The notes beneath the pieces were generated by a model. The model ran no database searches. It worked only from the letters and a program-made list of their open reading frames with translations, and had not been told where the DNA came from. A DNA stretch of 64,000 nucleotides from Jackrogersella multiformis (Eukaryota; Ascomycota; Sordariomycetes; Xylariales; Hypoxylaceae). Every line of letters starts with the position of its first letter. The first letter of the stretch is position 1. Below are positions 54,330-64,000 of this stretch, piece by piece. Position numbers and translations under genes: made by a program. The DNA lies in assembly GCA_902806575.1 (NCBI GenBank), contig CADCXD010000002.1, positions 2,294,001 through 2,358,000 of the forward strand, in the 5' to 3' direction.

Positions 54330-57300
54330 ATGTCACCTAGTCAATCTCACCTGAGTGTTCAGTCCTTCCCGTCCGCGGATATCGATGGCTCACAACCTAT
54401 TGTTAAATCGGAAACCCATCTTAACTCGATTGAATCCGCAGACCTAAATGGCTTTTCTTTAGATACCCACCATCACGATGACCTTTCGAATGATTCCGCT
54501 TCGCACGGTCTGATCGACGCCTCTCAATTTCCAGACTTCCACTTCCAGTTCCAGGAAATATCCGAGCCTGGCCAGATGATATCTTTGGAAGATCACACGA
54601 ATGACCTATTCGCCACACCCGGTCACGGTTCTATCTCATCAATTGGCGAACGGAAGGACTCAACCGCCTCGGGTCCTCGCAGCACCACTTATACTATGAT
54701 TGACCATCCGCAGCAGAACAGGCGGCACAGCATGGACGGGTCCGAGGACGGAAGTCAGGAGAGTCCACGCGTCGGCACCAACTCCCTAGAAGACAATATG
54801 TCTGACGATTTCGGCCTATCAACAGGTGGGCCTGGTGACGGCACCGAGCTTGGGGGGAAGCTGAAGGAGAACAAATCCGACCCGGCACCAGCCTGGAGCG
54901 AGCTGAAGACGAAGGCAGGGAAAGAAAGAAAAAGATTACCCCTGGCATGCATTGCGTGTCGGAGGAAGAAGATACGTTGCTCAGGAGAGAAACCGGCATG
55001 TAAACATTGTCTTCGATCCCGAATCCCTTGTGTATATAAAGTCACAACGCGGAAAGCTGCTCCGAGGACCGACTACATGGCCATGTTGGATAAACGACTT
55101 AAGAGGATGGAAGACCGGATCATCAAGCTCGTGCCCAAGTCGGAGCAGGATACGTCGGCCAGTAACGTTGTGCGGGGTGTGGTTAAACCCTCTATCCCTG
55201 GAACTCTACCCATAGGAAAGCAAGCTGCGAAAAAGCGAGGGGCTGAAGAGGCATTTGGTTCAGACCTCGAACACTGGGCTAGAAATGGCCCTAAGGCTAG
55301 GTCAGAGGGTTCGGGTAAACCGACGTCGTTGCAAGTGCAAGAAGCCGAGGAGAGCAAGCTATTATACGAAGGCGCCGAGGCGTTGCCACCAAAAGACCTC
55401 CAGGAACATTTGGCGGACGTCTTCTTTGAAAATCTCTACGGCCAGGCCTACCATCTCCTTCATAAGCCCAGTTATATGAGGAAATTGAAGTATGTTCGCT
55501 GACTCTACCCCTACTATTGTAATTTGCTGATTATCATCGACAGGGCTGGCACCTTACCTCCAGTCTTGGTGCTTTCCGTTTGTGCAATTTCTGCGCGTTT
55601 CTCTACTCATCCAAAGTTCGCTTTAACGAACAATTTCCTTCGGGGGGAAGAATGGGCAGCGCCAGCTCGAGATATTGTGACGAGACGTTATGAGTGGCCT
55701 AACATTACTATCTTAACATGCCTGTTGCTCCTCGGCTTGCATGAATTTGGTACATGTCACGGAGGACGAAGTTGGGCACTAGGTGGCCAAGCCACCCGAA
55801 TGGCATTTGCATTGCAGCTGCATAAGGACCTAGAGTATGATCCCATGCGATTAAATCCGACTAAGCAGTTGAGCTTCATCGATCGCGAAATTCGAAGGCG
55901 TACAATGTGGGCTTGTTTTCTGATGGATCGTTTCAATTCATCAGGAACAGACCGACCTATGTTCATAAAGGAAGAGACGGTGAAGATCCAACTGCCGATC
56001 AAAGAAAAGCTCTTCCAGCTCGACATGCCGGGACCTACTGAAGATTTGCAAGGGCAAGTTCCTCATCCAGTACCAATGGACGAAGGCCAGCTCTCTGACG
56101 CGAAAGACAACATGGGCGTGGCAGCATATATGGTCCGCACCATTGCTCTATGGGGAAGAATAATAAATTTCCTGAACCAAGGGGAAAGGATTCAGATGAG
56201 CAGCAGATGTGGGAGACAGATTCCGAATATGCCAGACTACTTAAACAAGCTGAAGACTTCGCCGATAACCTCCCCGATGGACTGAAATACAGCGCAGAAA
56301 ACCTCCATCTTCACCAAACAGAAGGGATGGCCAATCAATTTGTGTTTTTGCATATATCGATACAACAGAACGTCCTATTCATGAATCGATTTGCTGTGTC
56401 TTCTCCGGGTGGTTCATCGAACATGGACGTGCCCAAAACCTTTCTCACGCAAGCGGGAGCAAAAGCGTTCGCTGCTGCTAATAGGATATCCGACTTGCTA
56501 AAGGATGCAGAACACTACATGATCACTGCGCCTTTCGTGGGTTATTGCGCATTCTTATCAAGCACCGTTCATATATTCGGCATCTTCTCTGGAAATTCCA
56601 CAGTGGAAATAGCCGCAAAGAAGAACCTGGCGATAAATGTGAAATTCCTCTCCAAGATGAAGCGCTACTGGGGAATGTTCCACTTCATGGCGGAAAACCT
56701 ACGTGAGCAATATAAGACGTGTGCCGATGCGGCCCGACAAGGCACCCCGGCAAATGACAACTCTGCATCCTCGCCAATATTCCAGTATGGGGATTGGTTC
56801 GATCGGTATCCTCACGGTGTATCGCAACCGGAATTTGTCGAACCGGCCTCTTTTAAGAAGAAGGAAACCGGTGAAGACGCAGTCCTTGAGCAGAAGCCCG
56901 AGCTGCATACCGTCGAAGAGTTCTTCACGCAGCTTTCACCGCCGCAAAGTACGGGCGAAGGACGTGAGAACGCCGGATCGAATAGACCACCTTTGATGAA
57001 ACGAAAGTCGATCGCGAAGAAAGGTAGCATTTCGTCACGTGGTGAACAGCAACAACTCGAACCCCTTCTTACCGACCTAAACACCCATAGCCTACCCGAA
57101 CAGATCCAGCGCATCCAGCAGGCGCAGCAGCAGAGAGTACAGGCACAGCGGAGCTACTCCCGCCTGGGCGGACAAACCAGTGGGCCTATCTCCTTCAACT
57201 CTACACTCGCGCACGCACGCTCACAGAACGCAGCAGCAAACTATCATGCCCTGTCTCCGATTAGCCCTGTTACCGTAGGCGGATTCCAGCACGGCCACGG

Positions 57301-57736
57301 CCACCAGCACCATCCGTTCTACAACCCAGACTTGTTTTCCTTGTCTCTTTCGAATAACGGAACGGGTATGCTACCGCAGCTTGATCGTCAGCTCGTCTTT
57401 AATGCGTATGGCGGACTGGATCCTTCCTCGATTAGCGGGCCTGAGGCAGCCATGGATTGGGACGCGTTGGCCGGGAACGATAGTAGCTCAAACAGAGGCC
57501 ACAATGGAAGCGGATCCAATGGCGGCTCAGGTGAGGGGCCAAGTAACCACCATGACGGGTTGCCTGGTGGGTTTGTTGCTGAGCCCTCTTCTGCATGGTT
57601 CATGCCATTCAACATGGAGCCTCCAGAACTTGGTCAAGATCTGGGCGGTTTAGGCGTGGACGGGTTTGGGATGTTTAGTCCGGGCGCCGTACATAATCCA
57701 GGAGCCGGGCTAGGCCTACGCAGAGGAGGCCGATAA
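54330..57736 (+). CDS. Zn(II)2Cys6 fungal transcription factor, with an apparent frameshift
   Basis: Exons 54330-55489 and 55544-57736 (54-bp intron, GTATGT...GACAG). The binuclear zinc cluster is CIACRRKKIRCSGEKPACKHC...PC (Cys207 onward), followed by a linker and a short coiled coil. The fungal-specific regulatory domain covers about residues 370-700 (PPVLVLSVCAISARFS, RSWALGGQATRMAFALQLHKD, IRRRTMWACFLMDRF). At 56181-56184 (GGGG) the reading frame must slip back one base: upstream ends …GRIINFLNQG in one frame, and the continuing DSEYARLLKQAEDF…ENLHLHQ is in another. One extra G would give an uninterrupted protein of about 1,117 residues. The C-terminal 250 residues are Gln/Gly/Ser-rich. 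Target genes are unknown. Confidence 0.88.
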
Positions 57737-59067
57737 GATCGGGTTGAGGAGTTCGTATTTTGTGTCTAACCTTGCGTGCCACAGCAGCCGAGACATGTTT
57801 GCACGAGGGCCACCCTCGTGTAACTGAGCCCATTGTTGTGATGGAGTGTCGTCGGACTATATTACATATATGTGCTGGCTATTTGATTGATATATACATA
57901 GTATATACCCTCAGGGCATGAGAAGAGAGGGAACGAGGGAACGAATTTTTTCCTATATTCTATCAACGACGGACGACGTACACGCACCTTTAGTTTCTTG
58001 TATATCTGGACCGCATTTAAAGGAATGGAGCATGTCCTTCCCGATTCGTATTATTCCCAACGGACGAGCCAGAAAGGAAACGGAGTCGAATATCGAGGGG
58101 GTGTTTTTTTTTTTAAAAATCTTTCCAGGAGGCGGGGTTTGAGGGATGGACGAATGGGACCCAAAACGGTGGAAATGCCAGCCTATGGGGCTATTGTATG
58201 GCTAGCTGGCTCCGCGCTCGCTGTTGTCTATATCTATTTGTATCTGTGTCTGTTACAGGAAATATTTTCGGGGCGAAGGTACGAACGGAGCTGGGGCAGC
58301 TGGAATCTAGGATTCCGACCTGCCCGAGATCTCCTTTCACAGTCGTGTTTTATTTCCCCCGGTCACGAGTGATAGCCGGAGTCCGGGGCCGGGGTGGGAG
58401 GCAAATTAGCCGCATTGCTAGTGCGTTGTCGTCGATGTTTTTCAAAGCCCAGCGTGTTACGTACGGCGCGACGAGAAATATATCCCCCAAGTTTGAGATG
58501 ACATATAACTTGAACTTGAACGATAGGGCACGCTTGGGCGAATTTCAAGACGAAACAAAATAAAAAAATAAAATAAAAATAAAATAAAGCACTTTTTTCG
58601 GTTTCTAAATATTTCCTAGGTAAGACTTAACAACAAACTCCCGCCCTTTTGTAGACGCGACCTCGCGTAGGTTCTTATAGCACGTAACCCTTTTTTTATT
58701 TTTAAACCCGCAAAAAGTCCCTGCCGGATCGGAGATCAGCGGGTTCTATCTAGTTGGTGGTACGATGGTGCAGAGACGCGGAGCCCCCATCGCGCCATCT
58801 GGCATTTGGGAGCGGCAACTAGTTAAGGCCTGACAGGGGCTTCTCCCGTCAGGTTCGGATGCCGGCAGCGGGAGTTAGGGGAATTGGCAATGGGTGTCTA
58901 CGAGAGATATTTATTTCCGATGCGGAAGTTTAGGCGCGAAGTGGTAAATTAAGGATTGTATGTACTGGATTAGGGTATCAATCTATCTACCGAGATGCTC
59001 TGCCGAAGAAAGGTGGCGGTGGTTGGGATGGGGATGGGGATTAGATTGGATTGGGTCGGAATTGGTT
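57737..59067. other. Convergent intergenic region, 1.3 kb, nothing recognised
   Basis: It lies between the 3' ends of the regulator and KRI1. A T-run lies at about 58106-58115 and an A-rich AAATAAAA series at 58557-58590. ORFs up to 124 codons have no family pattern. Confidence 0.4.
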
Positions 59068-61071
59068 CTACACCACTACCTCCTCCTTCTTCTCCTCCTT
59101 TGCGCCCTTCTTGCCTCTGCCAGACCGCTTGCGCTTCTTCTTAGAGCCCCCTTCGATTATGTTGCTGCTGCTGGTGCCACTCTGACCGGCGTTCGGTCTC
59201 GGCTCCTCTGCGACGGGGGGTCCGCCGGGATTGAAGGCAGGCGGTTCCCTCTCGAACTCGGGGCCGAAGGTTTCCTTGCGCCATTGCCTTAGGCGGGCCT
59301 TCTTGCCGAGGCGCTTGCGGTCTTTGGCTTGCTTGTCTGCGGGCCGGAAGTGGGCTAGCTTCTTCAGGCCGGCGTATTCGTTGAGGTCGGCGTCGGAGGC
59401 CATGAGGATGTCGCGGGTGGTGAGGCCGAAGGACTCGGGTCGCGTTTCGCGGTAGGCGAAGAGCGACAGATCGGTGTTCTTCGAGCTACCGGCGAGCACC
59501 TCGGGGTCGTCGATGGTCATCTTCGCATCGACGAAGGCCTCTAGCTTTGCCCGCTCATGCCGCACTGCTTTCTGGCTCTCGAGCTTTTCTCGCTTGCGCT
59601 CCTTGCTGGTCTTCTGTCGCTTGGCTGATGGCGTATCTCTTTCCTCGTTGCTCTCCTCGTTATTATCCTCATCGTGCTCATCGTCGGTAAGAGTGATTTT
59701 AGGAGGTAGCTCGTCATCAAAGTCGGGAACTAAGTCCTTGATTTCGATATCATCATCCCATTTCGGTTTCTTGATCTTCTTCGATTTCTTAGCGTCGGCC
59801 TCGTCTTCATCATCAGACACCCCCCCCTCGGCTATAGCGTAGTACTGGTCGTCGAAAGCCTTCCTTAGCTGCTCTTCCCACTTGTCATTCTCCCATGCCC
59901 CTTCTAGCAGCTCCTGCCACTCCTCGTCTTTTAGGGTCTTACCAGACAGTCCAGCAGCTTGCTTGATCTTTTTCAACTTGCTCTCGGCATCGTCAAGCTT
60001 TAGGCGGCGTAATCGTGCTCTTTCTTCCTTCGTCTTTTGCTTCCCTTCTTCCTTTTTTTCTCGCTCTATCTCACGTTGCTTCTTGCGTGAGGTCTTGTCA
60101 TCGCGCCTGACGGAGCGCGCCGCAACGACATCACGCGCATATGATTTGAGAACCTCGTTGCTCTTGTTCGGGTCCTCGAAGCGCAGATTGTATGCGGCTT
60201 CCCACTCGTCTGCTTTGTCATCTTCGCCATCGTCAGACTCGAACGCCTCCCAATTGTTGCCATCCTCTTCAACCCAGGCGCGAGAGGCCATGAAATTCGA
60301 TAGAAACAGCTCCGGGTCCTTGTCCGCATCTGCGACGTCGGGCTTTGGAGCCTTGATCTTACCGGCTCTAGATGGATGGATACCATTCGGGGGGACGAAT
60401 CTCGTCTCCTCCTTAGCCTTCATGAATTCTTCGTCGCTATCACTGGCTTCGGCACCGTCGTCTTCTTCAAGCTGTGCTTTGATCTCATCCTTGATAGACT
60501 GCTTCAAATCGTCTTGTTCTTGGGCGTAGGTCGGTGCGGGTCTTTCGTCTTTGTCGAAATCAGCGCCAGTATCTCCCCGAAGAATATTTTCTCGGTGGTA
60601 ATCTTGTAGAAAGACAGGTTTCTCCTTCTTTTGCTTGTTTGCGACATCTTCTGCGGCGGCGGCGGCGGCACTCTCGTCAACTGGTTGGTAGAAGCTCGTT
60701 TTGCCGTCGTAGAGGCGCGGGTCCTTATTCTTAATTGCTTGAAGTGTAGCGGAAATCTCGGCATCAAGATCTTCGGTTGCTAAAAATCCATTTTCGTCTT
60801 CCTCCTCATCTGACGAGGAACCAGACTCTTCGTCTCCGTTTGATTGCTTTGGCTTATATTTCTCTTCCACTGAAGCATTTTAGTTAGCCAGTCCTACTAA
60901 GAGCAAATCTGGAAGCATAAAGAGTAGCTTACATCTATGTAACTCCTCGCGCTTCTTATTATGTTCGAATCTTTTGGCGTATTCGGTATTGATTTGTAAC
61001 TTAGCACCTCCGTCTGATTCATCGTCACTATCGTCAAACAGGCGTTGCTTGCCTTTGTCAGAGTCCGCCAT
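59068..61071 (-). CDS. KRI1: Ribosome biogenesis protein KRI1
   Basis: Two exons on the minus strand, 61071-60933 and 60869-59068, about 646 residues. The 63-bp intron (GTAAGC, GGCTAAC, TTCAG) joins KREELHR to LEEKYKPK. Kri1 is a nucleolar partner of Krr1 needed for 40S subunit assembly. Features: the acidic start DSDKGKQRLFDDSDDESD, the NTEYAKRFEHNKKREELHR block, the conserved KPVFLQDYHRENILRG, a Lys/Glu-rich coiled middle (REIEREKKEEGKQKTKEERARLRRL), acidic patches, and the C-terminal KRI1 domain (DADLNEYAGLKKLAHFRP…GKKARLRQWRKETFGPEFE). The end is strongly basic (KKKRKRSGRGKKG), suitable for nucleolar targeting. It diverges from VPS21. Confidence 0.95.
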
Positions 61072-61812
61072 CTTGAATTGGCAAGCTGGAAATGAATTCC
61101 TCTTGACTTGTTATTTTTAGAAGATGCGCAATGAGCAGGAAAGGGAGTCAAAAGTTGTTCCCAAACACTGCTGCGTCGTGGTAGTGAAATACTGCAACTA
61201 GAACTGCAGCCTGCAGGTGGTCGCAAATCGAAGCAACTAAATCTTGAAATCTTATAACTTTTTTTTTTCTGCCGTTTTTTTACTTAAGTGCCCCTAGGTG
61301 TTGGAGGGGCTTTATGGACCCATATTTAAACCTCTAGTGTAGTGTACCTGGGTACATACATAGTAGTGTAAGGTTCCAGCTTCCAAGCTTCCACTTCCAA
61401 ACACTTTGGGGGCAGTGTCGGCCCGTCAATGTTCCGTTGTCACCGGTGCAGGTCCACTACTAACCAATTCGGGTCTTAACCTTGAACTCTATTAATGCTT
61501 GCGCCTGCCAGGTGCTAGGTGCTAGGTGCTAGGTGCTAGGTGCTAGGTGCTGGGTGCTGGGTCTTCCTCCGAAGCGTCGTCATTCCTGATTCGATACAAC
61601 ATCCATCCATTCGAATCCATCTGCCTACCTACCTCTTTAAACATCCAACCCACCTAGTACCATACCGAATCATTGCATGCGATCGTTTTCCTTTTAGGCT
61701 TTGAAATAGTCTATTATTCGATCGGTATTCTTCTTTTCATCTACAAAACCCTTCGAAATAGACAACTAGACTTTTATCGCATCATTCTATTCTCGCAGTC
61801 AACCTAGTCGAA
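61072..61812. promoter_or_regulatory. Divergent promoter region of KRI1 and VPS21
   Basis: No gene is seen. It contains a T-run at about 61259-61268, a seven-unit heptamer repeat (61510-61558) and pyrimidine-rich sequence before VPS21. Confidence 0.45.
61510..61558. repeat. Tandem heptamer (AGGTGCT)x6 plus one GGGTGCT
   Basis: Six perfect copies and a seventh with one change, about 255 bp before the VPS21 start. Heptamers are not frame-neutral, in keeping with its noncoding location. Confidence 0.92.
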
Positions 61813-62645
61813 ATGGCCGACTCGAACGCTCCGAAACCGAGCAGCAGTGTCAAGCTGGTACTCCTTGGCGAGGCAGCTGTAGGAAAGGTATGAATTTCTT
61901 CTAAAGTGTGCCTGTTTCATCTGACATGGGAAACTACAATACTAAGTGATCTATCTATAGTCTTCCCTTGTCTTGCGATTCGTCAACAACGACTTTCAAG
62001 AGAATAAGGAACCCACCATTGGTGGTAAGTTACTATCCTCCAAACCGCCACCACTCAGTAGTTCCTAGCTAATCCTACGTAGCCGCCTTCTTGACACAAA
62101 AATGCAACCTTCCTACGAGGACGATCAAGTTTGAGATCTGGGATACTGCAGGCCAGGAGCGCTTTGCCTCATTGGCACCTATGTACTACCGAAACGCCCA
62201 AGCCGCGCTCGTCGTCTACGATCTCACCAAGCCGACGTCCCTCATCAAGGCCAAGCACTGGGTAGCAGAGTTGCAGAGACAAGCATCGCCGGGGATCGTC
62301 ATCGCTCTTGTCGGCAACAAACTGGACCTTACTAACGATAGCGAATCCGGTCAAGCCGAGAGCGAGGGAGCCGACGGGGAGGAGTCCGGAGACGCCCGCA
62401 AGATTTCTACGGAGGAAGCAAAGACATATGCCGAAGAGGAGAGCTTGCTATTCTTCGAGACTAGCGCGAAGACCGGCCACAATGTTACGGAAGTCTTCAC
62501 CGCAATTGCGAACGCCATCCCTGAAACGTCGCTGAAGAGTACGAGAGGTCCTGGAGCTTCCGGTGCAGCCAACCGAGGCGGCGAGGAGCAGAGGGTAAAC
62601 CTGAATGGCCCCCGAGAAGCGGCGAAGGAGGGATGCGCGTGTTGA
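61813..62645 (+). CDS. VPS21: Rab5-type small GTPase VPS21/Ypt5
   Basis: Three exons, 61813-61887, 61961-62024 and 62083-62645, giving 233 residues. Rab5/Vps21 controls early endosome fusion and vacuolar sorting. Nucleotide-binding motifs are all present: GEAAVGKSS (P-loop, split by intron 1 after GK), switch I EPTIGAAF (split by intron 2), WDTAGQERF, NKLD and ETSAK. The AAFLTQ effector segment and MYYRNAQAALVVYD are Rab5-specific. An acidic insert of about 25 residues after NKLD is common in filamentous-fungal Rab5. The end GCAC is a CxC double-prenylation site. Introns are 73 and 58 bp. Confidence 0.95.
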
Positions 62646-63621
62646 TTTTACAGAAGAGAGGATATGAAGAGAATAAGAGAATAAGAGTAGAAGAGTGTAG
62701 ATTGGAGTTTCCATCACTATGGTCATGACTACATTTTACCTTGTAATATGGAGCGATTGGGATTCGGTATATGGGCTGTCTTTATTTATCTATCTATCTT
62801 TTTACGAGTGAAGTTATCTATTTTAAACATCTGCACGCAATCCGATACAGCAGCTGAAGCAAACCGGTCGGTCACTTGTGACAAATAGAATGAGTGTGGA
62901 GAGTGACACGCGGGTCGGCTGTAACCTTCTCTAACGCGTCGTTGTTGTATCATGAGTTTGTTATTTCTGCTGATTAGTAGAGTAATAATTCGTTGTCATA
63001 CAAGGTAGGGCGCAGCAAAATCTAAAGAACTGGAGAAATGGGTTTTAAGAAGTAGGTACCTAGGAATACCGAGGTAGGTAGCGACTAGCAACCTCCAGGG
63101 CTGTAGTCTGTAGGGCAATAAACTTGATCCTTCCACCTCACTTTCGATACCTTACTATCGCAAATATTCGTTCTATACATAAGCCACATCAACTTACCAG
63201 GTACATACCTTGTAGTAGGCTGATAATGAGATCGGTTAAATACATGGTGCATCCGGACCCACCGACGTAAACTCTAAGCAAAGTTCAAACTCCATATTTG
63301 ATCAGGCGTTTGCGCGTAGTCTCTTCTGCAATTTTGCAACAACTTTTACAACTCCACCACTTCTGTTTTTCCTCCCCCCTTTCATTCCCAAACACTACCG
63401 TACTCAACTTATTATTCAGATGTTTTCAAATAGACACCCGTGACGCGCGCCTAATTTCCAGGTTGTCCTCTCACATGGTCTCTTATACATAAACTAATAT
63501 CGTACATCCGACCAGGTTTCCAAGCTTCTCCCGCCGTCTTAAAACTTCTCACATCTATACATCCATCCTCTTTACCACATGTCCACTAAGGTGTTCGCTT
63601 ACAACGCCTTTCTCGTCAAAG
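62646..63621. other. Intergenic, 1 kb, nothing recognised
   Basis: It has the VPS21 3' region and the promoter of the next gene. A CCTAGG-containing variant (GGTACCTAGGAATACC) lies at about 63055-63070. A pyrimidine-rich stretch (63310-63590) precedes the ATG. Confidence 0.4.
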
Positions 63622-64000
63622 ATGGCGGCGCTGACACCAGCTCAGATTGAGCTAGCCAAGTAAGCTTCGCCTCCTCCATTGCACTTCGCGAGATCTTGTC
63701 AGCTAATTTGTACAGTTCTCTCACCCCTGCCGAACTACCTACTAAGTTGCGATGCGCGGTATGCAGCAAGTTGGCCGTCAACGCTTTCAGATTACCCTGT
63801 TGCGAGACCGCAATATGCGAGAAATGTAAGTTCTTCTATTACCTTTGATGTTTTGTCTTGCATGTTCAATGCGGGTTCTAACGAACCTCAGGTCAATCCA
63901 CTTTACCCTCGGTCTGCCCAGTCTGCGAACACTCTCCTGTTTCGGCGTCCGACTGCACTATCTACAAGTCCCTTAGAACCACCATCAGGGTATTCTTGAA
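63622..64000 (+). CDS. RING/zinc-finger protein, 5' part (runs off the window)
   Basis: Three exons visible: 63622-63659, 63716-63825 and 63892 to the window end. Introns are 56 bp (GTAAGC...TACAG) and 66 bp (GTAAGT...CTCAG). The spliced start is MAALTPAQIELAKNSLTPAELPTKLRCAVC, followed by NAFRLPCCETAICEKC and LPSVCPVCEHSPV, which makes a RING/U-box-like set of C-x2-C pairs (CAVC, CC, CEKC, CPVC), then SLRTTIRVFL. A fungal protein with this N-terminal finger is familiar, but I cannot name it with certainty; the finger type suggests an E3 ubiquitin ligase or an RNA-processing factor such as Mpe1-like proteins. The remainder lies outside the window. Confidence 0.8.

Noticed and set aside
56170..56200. 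Programmed -1 ribosomal frameshifting in the Zn2Cys6 gene
   Set aside because: The zero-frame heptamer is not a standard slippery sequence, and no obvious pseudoknot follows; an indel or sequencing error in the G run is simpler.

Overview
This is nuclear DNA of a filamentous ascomycete (Pezizomycotina, most likely a Sordariomycete). The evidence is short introns (about 45 to 230 bp, mostly 50-80) with GTAAGT-like donors and CTAAC-like branch sites, a fungal Zn2Cys6 regulator, fungal versions of many housekeeping proteins, and gene spacing of 0.4-2 kb. An order such as Xylariales is possible, but I cannot establish it from the sequence. I see no tRNA or rRNA genes, no CRISPR and no intact transposon.

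Left third (1-20 kb): an N-acetylglucosamine-induced protein, the ER-targeting protein SND2, the APC/C subunit CDC27, a solitary histone H4 gene, the TRAPP subunit TRS20, mitoribosomal MRPL31, the cap-binding subunit CBC2, nucleoporin NUP82, an unrecognised low-complexity protein and an NTF2-like protein. Two divergent pairs (TRS20/MRPL31 and CBC2/NUP82) share short promoters. Middle (20-46 kb): a formaldehyde-activating enzyme, phosphatidylinositol 4-kinase PIK1, NC2-alpha (BUR6), an HSL-type alpha/beta hydrolase, xylulokinase, an MMT-type metal transporter divergent from a SIRT4-like sirtuin, a DUF5321-like membrane protein, and the 2,120-residue separase. Right third: an 8.1 kb stretch with almost no coding signal, a large Zn2Cys6 regulator, KRI1 divergent from the Rab5-like GTPase VPS21, and the start of a RING-type zinc-finger gene cut by the window edge.

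The genes are mostly unrelated housekeeping functions. Some themes recur: CDC27 (APC/C) and separase act in succession at the metaphase-anaphase transition; CBC2 and NUP82 both serve mRNA export; MMT, the sirtuin and possibly the DUF5321 protein are mitochondrial; TRS20, VPS21 and PIK1 serve membrane traffic.

The most notable observations are: a 10-bp palindrome, TACCTAGGTA, present at least 22 times and only between genes; two GC-AG introns (PIK1 and xylulokinase) whose use restores conserved protein; a single-base frameshift at a G run in the Zn2Cys6 regulator; stop-free introns with lengths divisible by three; and the 8.1 kb gene-poor region. I found no convincing new multi-gene system. 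Intron boundaries were deduced by eye from splice signals and family continuity and have no transcript support.
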